A DNA stretch of 62,000 bases from Apostichopus japonicus (lineage: Eukaryota > Echinodermata > Holothuroidea > Aspidochirotida > Stichopodidae): the NCBI RefSeq assembly GCF_037975245.1, contig NC_092577.1:5472501-5534500 (forward strand), in the 5' to 3' direction. Below the pieces are notes generated by a model. That model made no database searches. It saw nothing but the letters and a program-made list of their open reading frames with translations, and had not been told where the DNA came from. The translations under genes and the position numbers were made by a program. This document shows, piece by piece, positions 47,501-56,733 of this stretch (its first letter is position 1; each line of letters starts with the position of its first letter).

Positions 47501-50475
47501 CTAGCAACCACTTTGAAAACCGCCTGGACCCATTTTATCGGTACTCGGCCAACATCCCCGTCTAGAATTTCAAGCGGATATCCATTCATAAGAAGATTAG
47601 CAGCAACTTCAGGAAGTAGATCAGGTTTTACCATAGTGTCCACATCCGTACCGGCTTGCAACTTTACGTCTTCTTGGGCTTCGAAGCGCTGTCCAAGCTC
47701 TCGTAAGAAATGTTCTAGGCCAAGAGATCCACTATCCAATTTCTTTGTAATCTCTTGTGCTTGAACAAGAAGATCGTGGTCTTTATTTGTTAATGCGTTT
47801 AGTTTCTTTTCCTCGTCGTCAGATTTCTCCGATTTGTCGTTAAGTTTGCTCCTCTCTGCGTTTGTCTCTCTTGCTTCGTCTTGTATACGCCGAAGTTCCT
47901 TACGGAGAGGGCCGAGAGTTTCTTGAGAGAGGTCATTCATGTAAAAATTGAACCAAGAAATAAAGTACTGACTTGATTCAGGTGTACCTCGTACTGCCTC
48001 GATGAACTGCAAAATATCTTTACCTGGCTTAGTGCGAAGTTGTTCTTCTCGAAGAGTCGACATTTTTTCCTTCAGATCATCGTGGTAGTGCTCAATAGTG
48101 CGAAACTCTCTATTAGGCCTATAACCTTTGTTCCATCTTTTATCCAATGCAGCCCACTCTTTCCATTGTACTTCTTGAAGAGGTAGATGAGTTTGTTTAT
48201 ATAGTCCTGGATTTTCACGAACGCTCCTTATAATGTCTTTGGCCAACTTCTTTCCCTTCAGGCAGCTTTCGTTATTTTCATCAACCTCAATGTTCAGGCT
48301 CTCGCACAAATTCACCAAGGATTCGATCGACTTGGTACAAGCAGGTAACTTCTTTTGGTCATCTACAGGCCAAAGTATCTGATTGAGCTCTTTACATATG
48401 TCTTTTCCAACGTCTTTCAGAAATGGTTTGCTAAAGATCTTAGTAACTTTTCCTTGTCGCTTAATGCTGGCCTCATTGTTGGAGGGACTTGAACTTCTGC
48501 AGACGATACATATTAGGTGTTTGCCAACCATCTGTGATACTTTCCTCATCTCTTCACGACAATCTTTATACGACGAATCGTCCACTAACAGAACAACCAC
48601 ATCCGCAGCTTTGCACGCAAACTCTCTTTGCTGTGAGAATTTGTGCTTTAGAGCGTCCCCTCTCAAATTGAAAAAGGTAATTGCATCGTTCAAGGCAATT
48701 CCCCCACGTTGGTCACTTACAGTCTCGGGTAGGAACCATGCGGCTTCAATCGTTCCTTTTGACCACTTTGCACAGGGCAATTCTTCCTCTTTGTCAACGA
48801 AGTATGGGTGATCATTGTTTCCTTGCAGCGTACCCATGACTTTGTTCAACAATTTAGACTTAGAAATGTTTGCATTTCCAAACCGCATAAATGTGACAAT
48901 AGGAAGAGCTTGTGTAATCATTGATTTTTCTACAGGCGATATCTCGTTTCTTGGCTTCCAGGATTTATAGATTTTTCGAAGACCCCATAGCAAGAACTGA
49001 ATTCTTTCCCCGTTTCGTAATCCAGGAAGTAGAACTGGAACAGCTAACCTACATTCGGCCATCTTCCACAAGAGTTCTTGGCGCAGAAATGCGTCGCAGC
49101 AATGAAGAATGCCGTGGGTAACATCCATAGAACTAATAACCGATAGATTGTCTTTGGCCGAGTTACCACTTTCATCGTCGTCGTCGTCAAATATGTCCCC
49201 CTCTAGCTGACCTCCACCTGACGTGCCTTGAGAAGAAACGTCAGCGGGAAGTTCCAGGCATCTGCGTCCTCTGTAATCTAATGATGAGATATACCTGACA
49301 TAGCTCCAGAACACGTCTTGACCGAAATTCGCATCTTGCATTACACCTTTCCGGAGAACTAATGCTTCACAAAACCCATGTTCCTCTCCTGTAAGTCCCA
49401 GTTTTGCAAACACCTCAGGAAGCTCAGTGCTATTTGTCCTGACACAATGGGATTGGTTGGTCGATTCTTGTGGTGAAACAGTATCATCGTCACTTGCTGT
49501 TTCGTATGTGTCGCTCCCTACATCCTGCTCCTTCTCAGTATCGTCAGTGGAACTGTTTGTTGCCATCCACACATTGTTTAGGGCGTCCCGCAACTTTTCA
49601 TTTGAGTCCTTCAAGTTTCCTTGTTGGGTCTTTATAACCTCCCAAACAGGTATAGTGTTCGGTAGTGACAAGGCACCACTTATCACAAGAGAACTTATCT
49701 GCAAACATCTCTTCCAATCTATAAACTCTATGCATTCATCTTGCTGTCCCCCAAACAACTGAACTTGTCGATGGAACTCGATAAACTCTGTATCCTTACC
49801 TTCGGCTTTCAAACTTACAATATGTGACTCTCCACCAGCAAACGATGTACTTACTTCTTCTCCATCAGTTGTAGCAAATTCTTCTTCTAAAAGTCTCAGA
49901 ATCGTTGTTTTCTCAAGTTTGGTGTCAGACGTGTGAATGATTTCAACGGAACGTCCACCAACTACAAATGGTCCACTAGGTACATGGGAGCCGAAAGTAT
50001 TAAAAAAGTCTATGATAAGATCATTGGCTTTAGCGTTTGTTGCATGTTCATCTGAAGAACTCAGACAAACTGTGATATTCTGAAGAGATTCAATAGCATC
50101 ATCTGTGAGTTTGATACTACAATCACCGTTGATTCTTTCCAGACTCTTCGCGAGATACCACGTGTGCTTCACTTTTGATATATATTGGACATTCTCAGGG
50201 ATATCAGAAGATGCATGTGTCGAAACTTCATTTGGAAGAATTTCGTAACCATGTGAACAAAGTGACAAGAACAGGTTTTCAGATTGTTTGTCAAAGAAAA
50301 CTCTGGTCTCTGATATCTCCTTAGGTTCGAAAGTTTTACCTTCGTGCACAGACAATTTAGCAAGGGCACCTCTTGGTTTAACCACGCCACTACCATCACT
50401 TTGATTAACATACAAACCTCTTAAAGTCAACTCTTTGTGTAGTAATGTCTCGTATTTGTCAGCCATTTTACTCAT
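44590..50475 (-). CDS. Interferon-induced very large GTPase 1-like protein (VLIG/GVIN1-type), intronless
   Basis: A 1,961-codon uninterrupted frame. In order: N-terminal region with FGSHVPSGPFVVGG (161-174), a GSHVxxGP...GG block seen in VLIG N-termini and resembling the MACPF signature. Acidic Ser/Thr/Asp linkers (~305-345, ~432-445). A URGCP/VLIG-type pseudo-GTPase with a degenerate P-loop, GNANISKSK (533-541). A charged coiled-coil (~845-910). A canonical VLIG-type G domain with G1 GIQSSGKST (1006-1014), AGRCTRG switch I and DTEG (1059-1062). A helical middle (~1250-1800). A C-terminal Cys/His cluster (C1823, C1827, C1830, C1834, H1841, H1844, H1849, C1857, C1867, C1870, C1890), then a YWKWVMNRFNEDFA block. 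Vertebrate VLIGs are ~2,400 aa, mostly one giant exon, interferon-induced and cytosolic; GTP hydrolysis here is inferred. Two ATGs lie at 50475 and 50466. The second has A at -3 and G at +4, so translation may start MADKYET (1,958 aa). Confidence 0.93.
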   Translation of the reverse strand: MSKMADKYETLLHKELTLRGLYVNQSDGSGVVKPRGALAKLSVHEGKTFEPKEISETRVFFDKQSENLFLSLCSHGYEILPNEVSTHASSDIPENVQYISKVKHTWYLAKSLERINGDCSIKLTDDAIESLQNITVCLSSSDEHATNAKANDLIIDFFNTFGSHVPSGPFVVGGRSVEIIHTSDTKLEKTTILRLLEEEFATTDGEEVSTSFAGGESHIVSLKAEGKDTEFIEFHRQVQLFGGQQDECIEFIDWKRCLQISSLVISGALSLPNTIPVWEVIKTQQGNLKDSNEKLRDALNNVWMATNSSTDDTEKEQDVGSDTYETASDDDTVSPQESTNQSHCVRTNSTELPEVFAKLGLTGEEHGFCEALVLRKGVMQDANFGQDVFWSYVRYISSLDYRGRRCLELPADVSSQGTSGGGQLEGDIFDDDDDESGNSAKDNLSVISSMDVTHGILHCCDAFLRQELLWKMAECRLAVPVLLPGLRNGERIQFLLWGLRKIYKSWKPRNEISPVEKSMITQALPIVTFMRFGNANISKSKLLNKVMGTLQGNNDHPYFVDKEEELPCAKWSKGTIEAAWFLPETVSDQRGGIALNDAITFFNLRGDALKHKFSQQREFACKAADVVVLLVDDSSYKDCREEMRKVSQMVGKHLICIVCRSSSPSNNEASIKRQGKVTKIFSKPFLKDVGKDICKELNQILWPVDDQKKLPACTKSIESLVNLCESLNIEVDENNESCLKGKKLAKDIIRSVRENPGLYKQTHLPLQEVQWKEWAALDKRWNKGYRPNREFRTIEHYHDDLKEKMSTLREEQLRTKPGKDILQFIEAVRGTPESSQYFISWFNFYMNDLSQETLGPLRKELRRIQDEARETNAERSKLNDKSEKSDDEEKKLNALTNKDHDLLVQAQEITKKLDSGSLGLEHFLRELGQRFEAQEDVKLQAGTDVDTMVKPDLLPEVAANLLMNGYPLEILDGDVGRVPIKWVQAVFKVVASRLKNALVCAIAVLGIQSSGKSTLLNSMFGVRFAVSAGRCTRGVFIQLLKVHEDLRDEANCDYIIIIDTEGLKAPERSLRDDFRHDNELATFALCLADVTIINIAGQTVGKDMTDVLQIAAHAFIRMKEVHIKSICRIIQQFVADLSAEDKNEACTQSILNNLDEAIAAAAKEEGYENLYTRFSDVFNLKRNDEVQYIPSLWQGSMAPPNHRYSEKILKLKQIIVRDLKLSTRSIEQFMKRTTDVWNAVKEENFIFSFQNCVVALRYKTFQHAYGKWVGEMRQEIMEWESDAKQTLKNASKNEIDNTKKDLKLRVKTVVAEACDKVEHRILEYLQENLKDDEDQLHKFEHEFLQDLEVTGKNVEQDAQDVLERVADSIKELNHMDVLLPKCKNQLRDKARKQAVDLRTKHSNAQSLETVVSEEEIDQKFDELWECWIKEICDKHPTREVTLEEVKRELGAYIFQQGQKKDLAKGLMKKLGVTKCGKVLGKAKGMFYASQKEIVSKIVENSLVLLQIDIDNDLAFDHAIIKKFVDHTIDALNQKYQEATLTQDTKVNAIVDAYNRAVPMILEGRREYNIKHSLRELLMLERESLKEDFRALCSNAFQDKRASENVANLFVEKIVELIRNYLGPAIYGAVRQGCPYFASKFALFGNVLEDMAKKEAFDSYYKFIFDLESFLENWSLTRIAEVCTDGNPDGTPYIQRLASSKLEEISRELLRSIRKTVEIILGDDSVAESGKKFSDWIMHLRIELQKNLPSLHLSDEDVENLYMFQIEDLNFFGDQVIKSVKDIECHILEQLMLPGEGQTEHAMKFLSSLPTKPHFEIKKHVSGCMEQCPMCHVPCDNMTKKHEIHRAELHYPEGVVGCASKKDMRLSCAICTSSVTTSDTYWDGQQMRYYCDYQKDFPNWVIQPIQNDTPLKYWKWVMNRFNEDFATMYGHKEAKLPQGWVEITKEDAIQDLRQAYVTRQVT

Positions 50476-50668
50476 TTACTGTTGCTACATTAAATATTAA
50501 ATAAAACTTCCAATTACTAACGCCTTGACGTAACCTTGAGATAATCGTATATCGAGATGGATAATCCCATGCGTCTACTTCTTCGTAGCCTTGTTTTCGA
50601 ATGTTTAAAGACGCAAACTTCAATGCGAATCCCCGCCAGAAGTTCAATGACCTGTAGAGATTAATCAA
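50468..50668 (-). other. Upstream open frame overlapping the VLIG start
   Basis: 66 codons ending in TAA (50470-50468), which falls between the two candidate start codons of the GTPase, two bases before the second ATG's A is reached. No domain recognised. A possible splice acceptor (tttaatgtag) sits about 9 bp before the first ATG, in which case this frame would be intronic. Included only because it affects interpretation of the start. Confidence 0.25.
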
Positions 50669-53600
50669 ATATTAGATACATTAACCAATACTGAGAGCAA
50701 GCATGAGAAGAACCAAGAAATCGATCAAGTTGACAATGAATGAATTAATTGTTCAAGGAATCAATTAATTATCAACCAAACAATCAATGAAGCAATCAAC
50801 CAATCAATCATTTTGATAACAAGTAAATCGATGTAAAACACTAATGCAGAAAATAATTTCAACGTGATACATAATTCAATCAGAAAGTAAGGTGAAATTA
50901 GTTGCATACAACGATAGAATCTGAGAATGTTATAAAAGTGACAATTCACATTAAATATATCAGATTAATACTACTATATGTTGATTGAGGAATCGGGTTT
51001 GGATTAAACAAAATCCGGATAATACAGATCACGAAGGGTGACTTTAGGTAGAATTTTATTCTCAGTATGTTACAGTTGACCCAGAAAGCTTCAGGGACTT
51101 GTAATTCCTTGAAATTTCACTGAATTACACTTAACTATTTGACTAATGTAGAGCAAGTGAGCTAAATTTGTCCAAGAATTAGGGGAAACCATCATAGATT
51201 TCCAACTCTTATTTCTAGCACTCTGTGAACATAAACCAATTGATTCCCTGGAATGGATTTAAAAATACAGACTTTTTATTCCAAAATGTTTCCATAGCCT
51301 GAGAGAATAGTCTTCCAATGTTAAATATAGACACAGATGCTATACATATAGTCAAATGGACACTTTCTTTAACCAACTGTGAGCTAGAAAATCAGCTCTG
51401 CCTTCAGCCACCCGTTTAATAAATGTTATGATTGAATGATAGTAACATGAAATTGTTTATTCACTGTGAAATATATCCACAACTATCAGATAAAGCCAAA
51501 ATAATCTAGTGTAACATCATACCGAATAAGGCCGATTTGAGAGCGTTTGAGTTAACCCGCTGACACATTCCACTTCAGACTATGAAAACTGATAATGGCC
51601 CCATGAGTGTATTTAAAACAGCCAAAACAATAATATCAAATTTTTGAAGTATATTTCAGTTCTTGGCTATGTATTGTTGAAGATTACTTGAGATGTAGTG
51701 TATATTGAGCCCCTTCACAAAATAAACTGAGTTGAATTTGACCACACTATGTTCAGCAAAAGAAAATCATCGGGGAACTAACAGATTAATTGTAGCTTTA
51801 AGTTTTGAGTTAGTTTTCTTACAACTATTTCAGACTTTTTGCCTGGTGACCTCATTTGACCTATGACATCTTTGACAATTTCAATATGATTTTGTACTAA
51901 CCGAGCTGGATCATAGTTATTATGAAGTACAACAAAGATGTACTTTTGAAGTTATCGTGTTTACAAGGTTTTAAGCCTTTGACTAATGTTGAAATCAGAT
52001 AAACTTTGATTTCCATAGAATAGAGTAAGGTTCTTGTACTGAATAAGGCAGATCCATATACCAAGTATGAAGTTTATACACTATGAAGTTACCGTGTGCA
52101 AAAGCCGGTGCACCATACACACCCACACACAATCACCACCGCATATATTCATATTCCTTTCGGTAAGGAATACAGAAATAGAGTATTACTAATGTTCCTT
52201 ACTAAAATAGCTTTTAAGGTTTCAGGATATTCACCTTTAAAATATATTAACACTCTCGAATTGCTTAACTGTATATCAACGTAGAGTATACCGTTGCATG
52301 ACACTCTTCAACATGTGTACGTGACCAATTTGTGATGTTTTGTTAACATGTCACACGAGACCATCAAAGTCGTATGTTTCCAATTTTTGTGTTGCACTAA
52401 ATTATCCAGAAACTGAAACTGACAACCCTCACTTGTTACAGAGGTCATTTTTCCAAATTCAAAATCGTCATAGAAATTCAACCAGGAATGATAACAGTCA
52501 GTAAATACTTGTTTTTTGTTGCTTCCGAACCTTTGAAGAACTGAATATACAGCACGTTAGACACGTACCATCTCTGGATGGTACGAGTTACAAACAAACA
52601 AACTTAACCTTTAGTACCCTTGATTAGTTTTATCCGTGGATCGTTTACTTTGGTTTTGGTTAACAGTTCGGTACGGGATCTCTTTTAATATATGTATTTC
52701 ATATCATATATGATACAGCCATGCCAATGGCGCATGTTCTTGTCAATATCGTTTATATAACGGTGATGTCAGCTATCTTATGATTTATAACATAAATCAA
52801 TGACCTATTTTCTTTATAAAATCAATTTGGAACTACTAACGAAATATGAGTAAAAGTTAACATTATTCATTCCGTATTTTTATGAACAATTTGGTTATAT
52901 CTGTACAATCGTTATGAATATGTGCTGTTATAATCGCATGATCAAATATCATTACATCCTAATAATGTAACTGATAGATTTAGTTTATTACTTTCCTATA
53001 TACAAAATATCGTTTTATACTGTATACCACCAGAAATTGTGATAGGTTTAAATATTTGTCAAATTTCTTTCCATTCAAACTAGAATAAAAAATATATATA
53101 TATATATAGAAAACAACAGAAAAATACTTACGTATTATACAGGCGGCAAAATTAAGTTGGATATTCATCAAACTTGAGCGATACGTTGTTACACCGACCA
53201 GGCTGCAAGAAAGACAATAAAAAAACTTCTTTTTTTTTAAACATAAGATACGAATCGTCGAAACATTGGATACGAATATCATCACAATTTACAAAATGAT
53301 GTATTTTGAAAAAAAATGAAGCCTTGCACTTTAATCAGGAAATGTTACATGTGGTAGTGATTACACAAAAATGAGGAAACAAAATCTCCAATTATCGTTT
53401 ATTTCCTAACGAGTATTCCCTTTTCATTTGCATGAGTACACCCTGGGTTCTGTGGATTCATGTATAGCAAGCTTTCCTGTCGCCTCCGGTAACCAGTGTC
53501 TGTCAGTTATTTGGACACCCACATACTACAACAGTTTATAAAACCGTGCGTTTTCCTGTTTGACAGCCCAACTATGACCTTAGGTAAACAATAAAATGCC

Positions 53601-53758
53601 GTGGCGAACATTCATAAGAATGGTTATTTGCTGTTGTTTCGTTGCAGTTAACATCCAGAACTCTTCAATGATTATTATTTATCACCAGTTTCACTGTCCA
53701 TTACTTTACAATTTATTAATGTCACAGCGCTTGTCTTGAAGAACAAGTACTAATTTGC

Positions 53759-53759
<1 letters not shown>
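50669..53759. other. No recognisable gene; upstream flank of the VLIG gene
   Basis: AT-rich and stop-dense. Contains a short (TA)n near 53090-53108. A TATAAAA (53537-53543) lies ~55 bp before an ATG (53596) starting a short frame with a hydrophobic run (MVICCCFVAV), which could be a signal-peptide first exon, but there is no second line of evidence. Confidence 0.45.

Positions 53760-53814
<55 letters not shown>
53760..53814. repeat. (TA)n microsatellite
   Basis: Pure TA over about 54 bp; explains the Tyr-Ile repeat in the - strand frame. The DNA from here to 54565 holds no gene I can support. Confidence 0.95.
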
Positions 53815-53818
<4 letters not shown>

Positions 53819-54565
53819 ATACAAGGTCGTTATAAATTTTATAGCAATAAATAATGAACCAACACATGTAGAAACCACTAAGCCTATAACTTAACATATA
53901 TACATTAAATAATATTAATTAATTACATTTCATTCCGGTAGCTGCAAAGGAACGGTGATGACAAGGCATTTTATTTCTAAGTTTATTCTCAAAAATGAAA
54001 CGTTTAAATTTATGGAAGATGGAAGATGAAAGTTGTATTTTGCTCGAATGCGAATCATAACCTATTGAAATTGAAGTTAAGCTTCACACGCTGTTACGAC
54101 AATGTATAGACCTATAATTATGCTACAGTGTTTGATACTCACATGACGTTTCAATCACGCTACATTGTAGTCTGTAACGCAGCTAACTTTCACATCTCTT
54201 TTCTCGGTTGCCTCCTACGGATTTTCGTAGATAACACGATCCGCCTTGAAGAAGAAAAACGGGAATATGAAAACATTGCCACTAACATATGTGAGGAGTA
54301 CGTCACACCATAGCGATCGTTATACGACAATTGAATGAGAACATCGCACACACTGGCACTTTGCCTTAGCACTAACGCCCAGTGTACACACTACGTGTAA
54401 ACAACACTCGTTATGAATTTCGCAATAAAACCGGGGAATTCCCCGTCTCATAACGCTGCTGTTGTCACGTACGCATAGCCCTGCATTAAATTGAATGCTA
54501 AATTTGTCAAAGGTTTTTTTGTACACAGTATTCGTATACGCGATTCCAGATCCATGCATTATCGA

Positions 54566-54573
54566 ATTCATAC
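54566..54573. repeat. Left 8-bp TSD of MITE
   Basis: attcatac, identical to 54936-54943. Confidence 0.9.
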
Positions 54574-54935
54574 CAGTGGCGGAGCTAGGGGTATTGGTCA
54601 GGGGGGCGAGAATGGTCTGTAAGGGCGCTTTCGACAATATATAAGCAGAGCGCCACCACAGGTTGGCGCGGAGTGTACAGAAATGTTTTGAGTAAAGATA
54701 CTCCCTAGATCGCAGGAAATTACCCTTTCCGGGCCTTGCTAATTTGCAGATAAACGAAGAATAAATAGGTGTCATCGCCATTTTGTCAGAAAATTACACC
54801 AACAAAATGTGACAAATGTCAATAGGTAGATGAGAGCGCAATAAAAAAGTCAGTAATCGCGAATAAGTAAAAAGTAGTGAAAAGCTGAAAAGGGCGCCAG
54901 CATCCGCCCCTGACTGTATGGACGCTCCGCCACTG
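54574..54935. mobile_element. hAT-type MITE, 362 bp
   Basis: Terminal inverted repeats CAGTGGCGGAGC and GCTCCGCCACTG are perfect over 12 bp and flanked by an exact 8-bp duplication, the hAT hallmark. Subterminal GC-rich runs (gggggcg / cgcccc) are typical of this type. No transposase. The 153-codon - strand frame across it (54781-54320) is incidental. Confidence 0.93.
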
Positions 54936-54943
54936 ATTCATAC
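54936..54943. repeat. Right 8-bp TSD of MITE
   Basis: attcatac, identical to 54566-54573. Confidence 0.9.
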
Positions 54944-56725
54944 ATTGTATTCGTGATTCGCGTCTATGTAATTAATATGGAATGAGACATGCAGGGTAAC
55001 GTTACTGTGTGTTGCAAATGGTTGAATTTTCACATTCCTGTGCTAACAATCTATATATCAGAAATGTTGGTTGTGTGTGTGTGTGTGGGTTGTGTTGGTT
55101 GGGGAGGGGGGGGGGGGGTATTCACTCGTAAATCAACCAAGAAAAGAGATTTGTCGAATAGATTTTCAACATATTGCAAACAAATGAAGAGTTACTCAAT
55201 ACTACCATGAACTTATATAGCAATCAGCTATTTGCACAACACCATTCAATTTGTTATGATTATCAATTTTAACGTTTTAACATATTGTGTTTCATGGTGA
55301 TAAAATACACAATAACAGTGCTTAACGTCATTCACTTCAAGTGAGCAGCAAGGCTATTACTTTACTGTGGACTAACACATAAAATAACAAGTTCAATCAT
55401 GTTTTGCTTTCAGAGAGTACCGTATGTGTTTACCTCAAAGTGTTAAGACTGATTTTTTTAACACAAATCATCTTTGTTTTGCACAGAAAACAAAATGGTC
55501 ACTGACTATATGAAGTTCATTTAATCATGCGTTTACACAAGTGATTGCGTTTACGTGTTTTTGCTTAAGAATTGACCTTTAAATGTTAACATCAAATAAC
55601 CTTTGCTCTCCACCAATTTCAAACTTTCCTTACAACTTTTCTTGCGAATGTCCTCAGGAAAATTCTACGGAATGCCTCTTTTATGCTAAATTAATGACGT
55701 CCCTGTGCAGGCTTAACTGTTAGCTGTTATCCAAATCGTGTTCTGTTGACTTCGTATCAACAGCAGGGTAAACCCTGGATGACACTCAACAACATTCAAC
55801 AATATTTATTGGATTGTGAACACGTCATGTTTCCTTGGTTGGCTTTGAGTCACCTTTGATGAACTGACCTATTGGTTTCTTTTTATATTCCAGTCACTTT
55901 AACTCACTGGTGACTTTCAAACTTTTAAAGTGTTATTTCCCAAAATATTAAACGCAGCCGTATATAATGACGTGTGACACACCCAAATGAATTATTTTGG
56001 CTGATGCAATCCTTCAAACCTACTCGTTATCTTTCTTTGCATTACATGCCACCATTTCTCATTTTCTTATACTAAGTAGCTAATATCCTTTGTTTTCTGT
56101 AGTGCCCATCATTAAATAATATGTATTTTATCCAGAACATTTGACACTCGTATTGAATTTCGTGGACATATCTTAGAAAATGCATATGACTATAACTGTG
56201 TTTCATTGAATAGAACAAGCATTATGTTATGTATACTTACATACGGAAGGTAAACGCCAACATAGCATGTAGGCTAACTGTTCCTTTCAAACCAGTCTTT
56301 CGTCGAACCAAATTTCACTTAACATGCAGTTCCCAGGTCTTTATGGACACGAATGCTTAAGAGTAAGACAGTGGTACAATATACCTCAACTCTATGCTCG
56401 TGGTATGCTAATTGGTCTGTGCATGAAAACGGAAATTGCTGTTGACTTGCGCATGGCCAATAGAAGTGGAAGAAGAGAGAAGGCGGAAACAGTGTATCGC
56501 CGTCAGTTTAACAAGTGAAGCCATTAAAAATGTTACGGTGTTTCTGTTTTATTTGTAAATTGCTTCTACTATCGCTTCCTAAAGTTTCCGGTGAAACTGT
56601 AGTCCACTGCCACATTTTTGACACCCAAATAAGGTACACGATATTACCATTGCGAGCGAATTATGACGACATCATGATTTCAAATATGTCAAAGACGCAG
56701 TGTTTGTATTACACGCTGGTACTTT
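54944..56725. other. No recognisable gene
   Basis: AT-rich. Holds a (GT)n tract followed by a G-run (55071-55119). Short frames near 56324-56748 lack known motifs. Confidence 0.5.
55071..55119 (+). repeat. (GT)n plus G-run, possible G-quadruplex
   Basis: tgtgtgtgtgtg followed by ggttgtgttggttgggg and a run of about 12 Gs. Several G-tracts are close enough for quadruplex folding. Confidence 0.6.
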
Positions 56726-56733
56726 CTTGCAGT
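56726..56733. repeat. Left 8-bp TSD of hAT-like element
   Basis: cttgcagt, identical to 60398-60405. Confidence 0.9.

Noticed and set aside
499-50475. NLR remnant and VLIG gene as one immune gene cluster
   Set aside because: 43 kb of transposons and satellite separate them and one is dead; no evidence of a joint function.
53537-53670. TATA box plus short signal-peptide-like first exon
   Set aside because: Single weak motif and a 20-residue hydrophobic start; no downstream exon recognised, so only mentioned in the gap description.
53706-53897. Frame with Tyr-Ile repeats
   Set aside because: Translation of (TA)n.
54320-54781. 153-codon - strand frame
   Set aside because: Runs across the hAT MITE boundary and has no domain.
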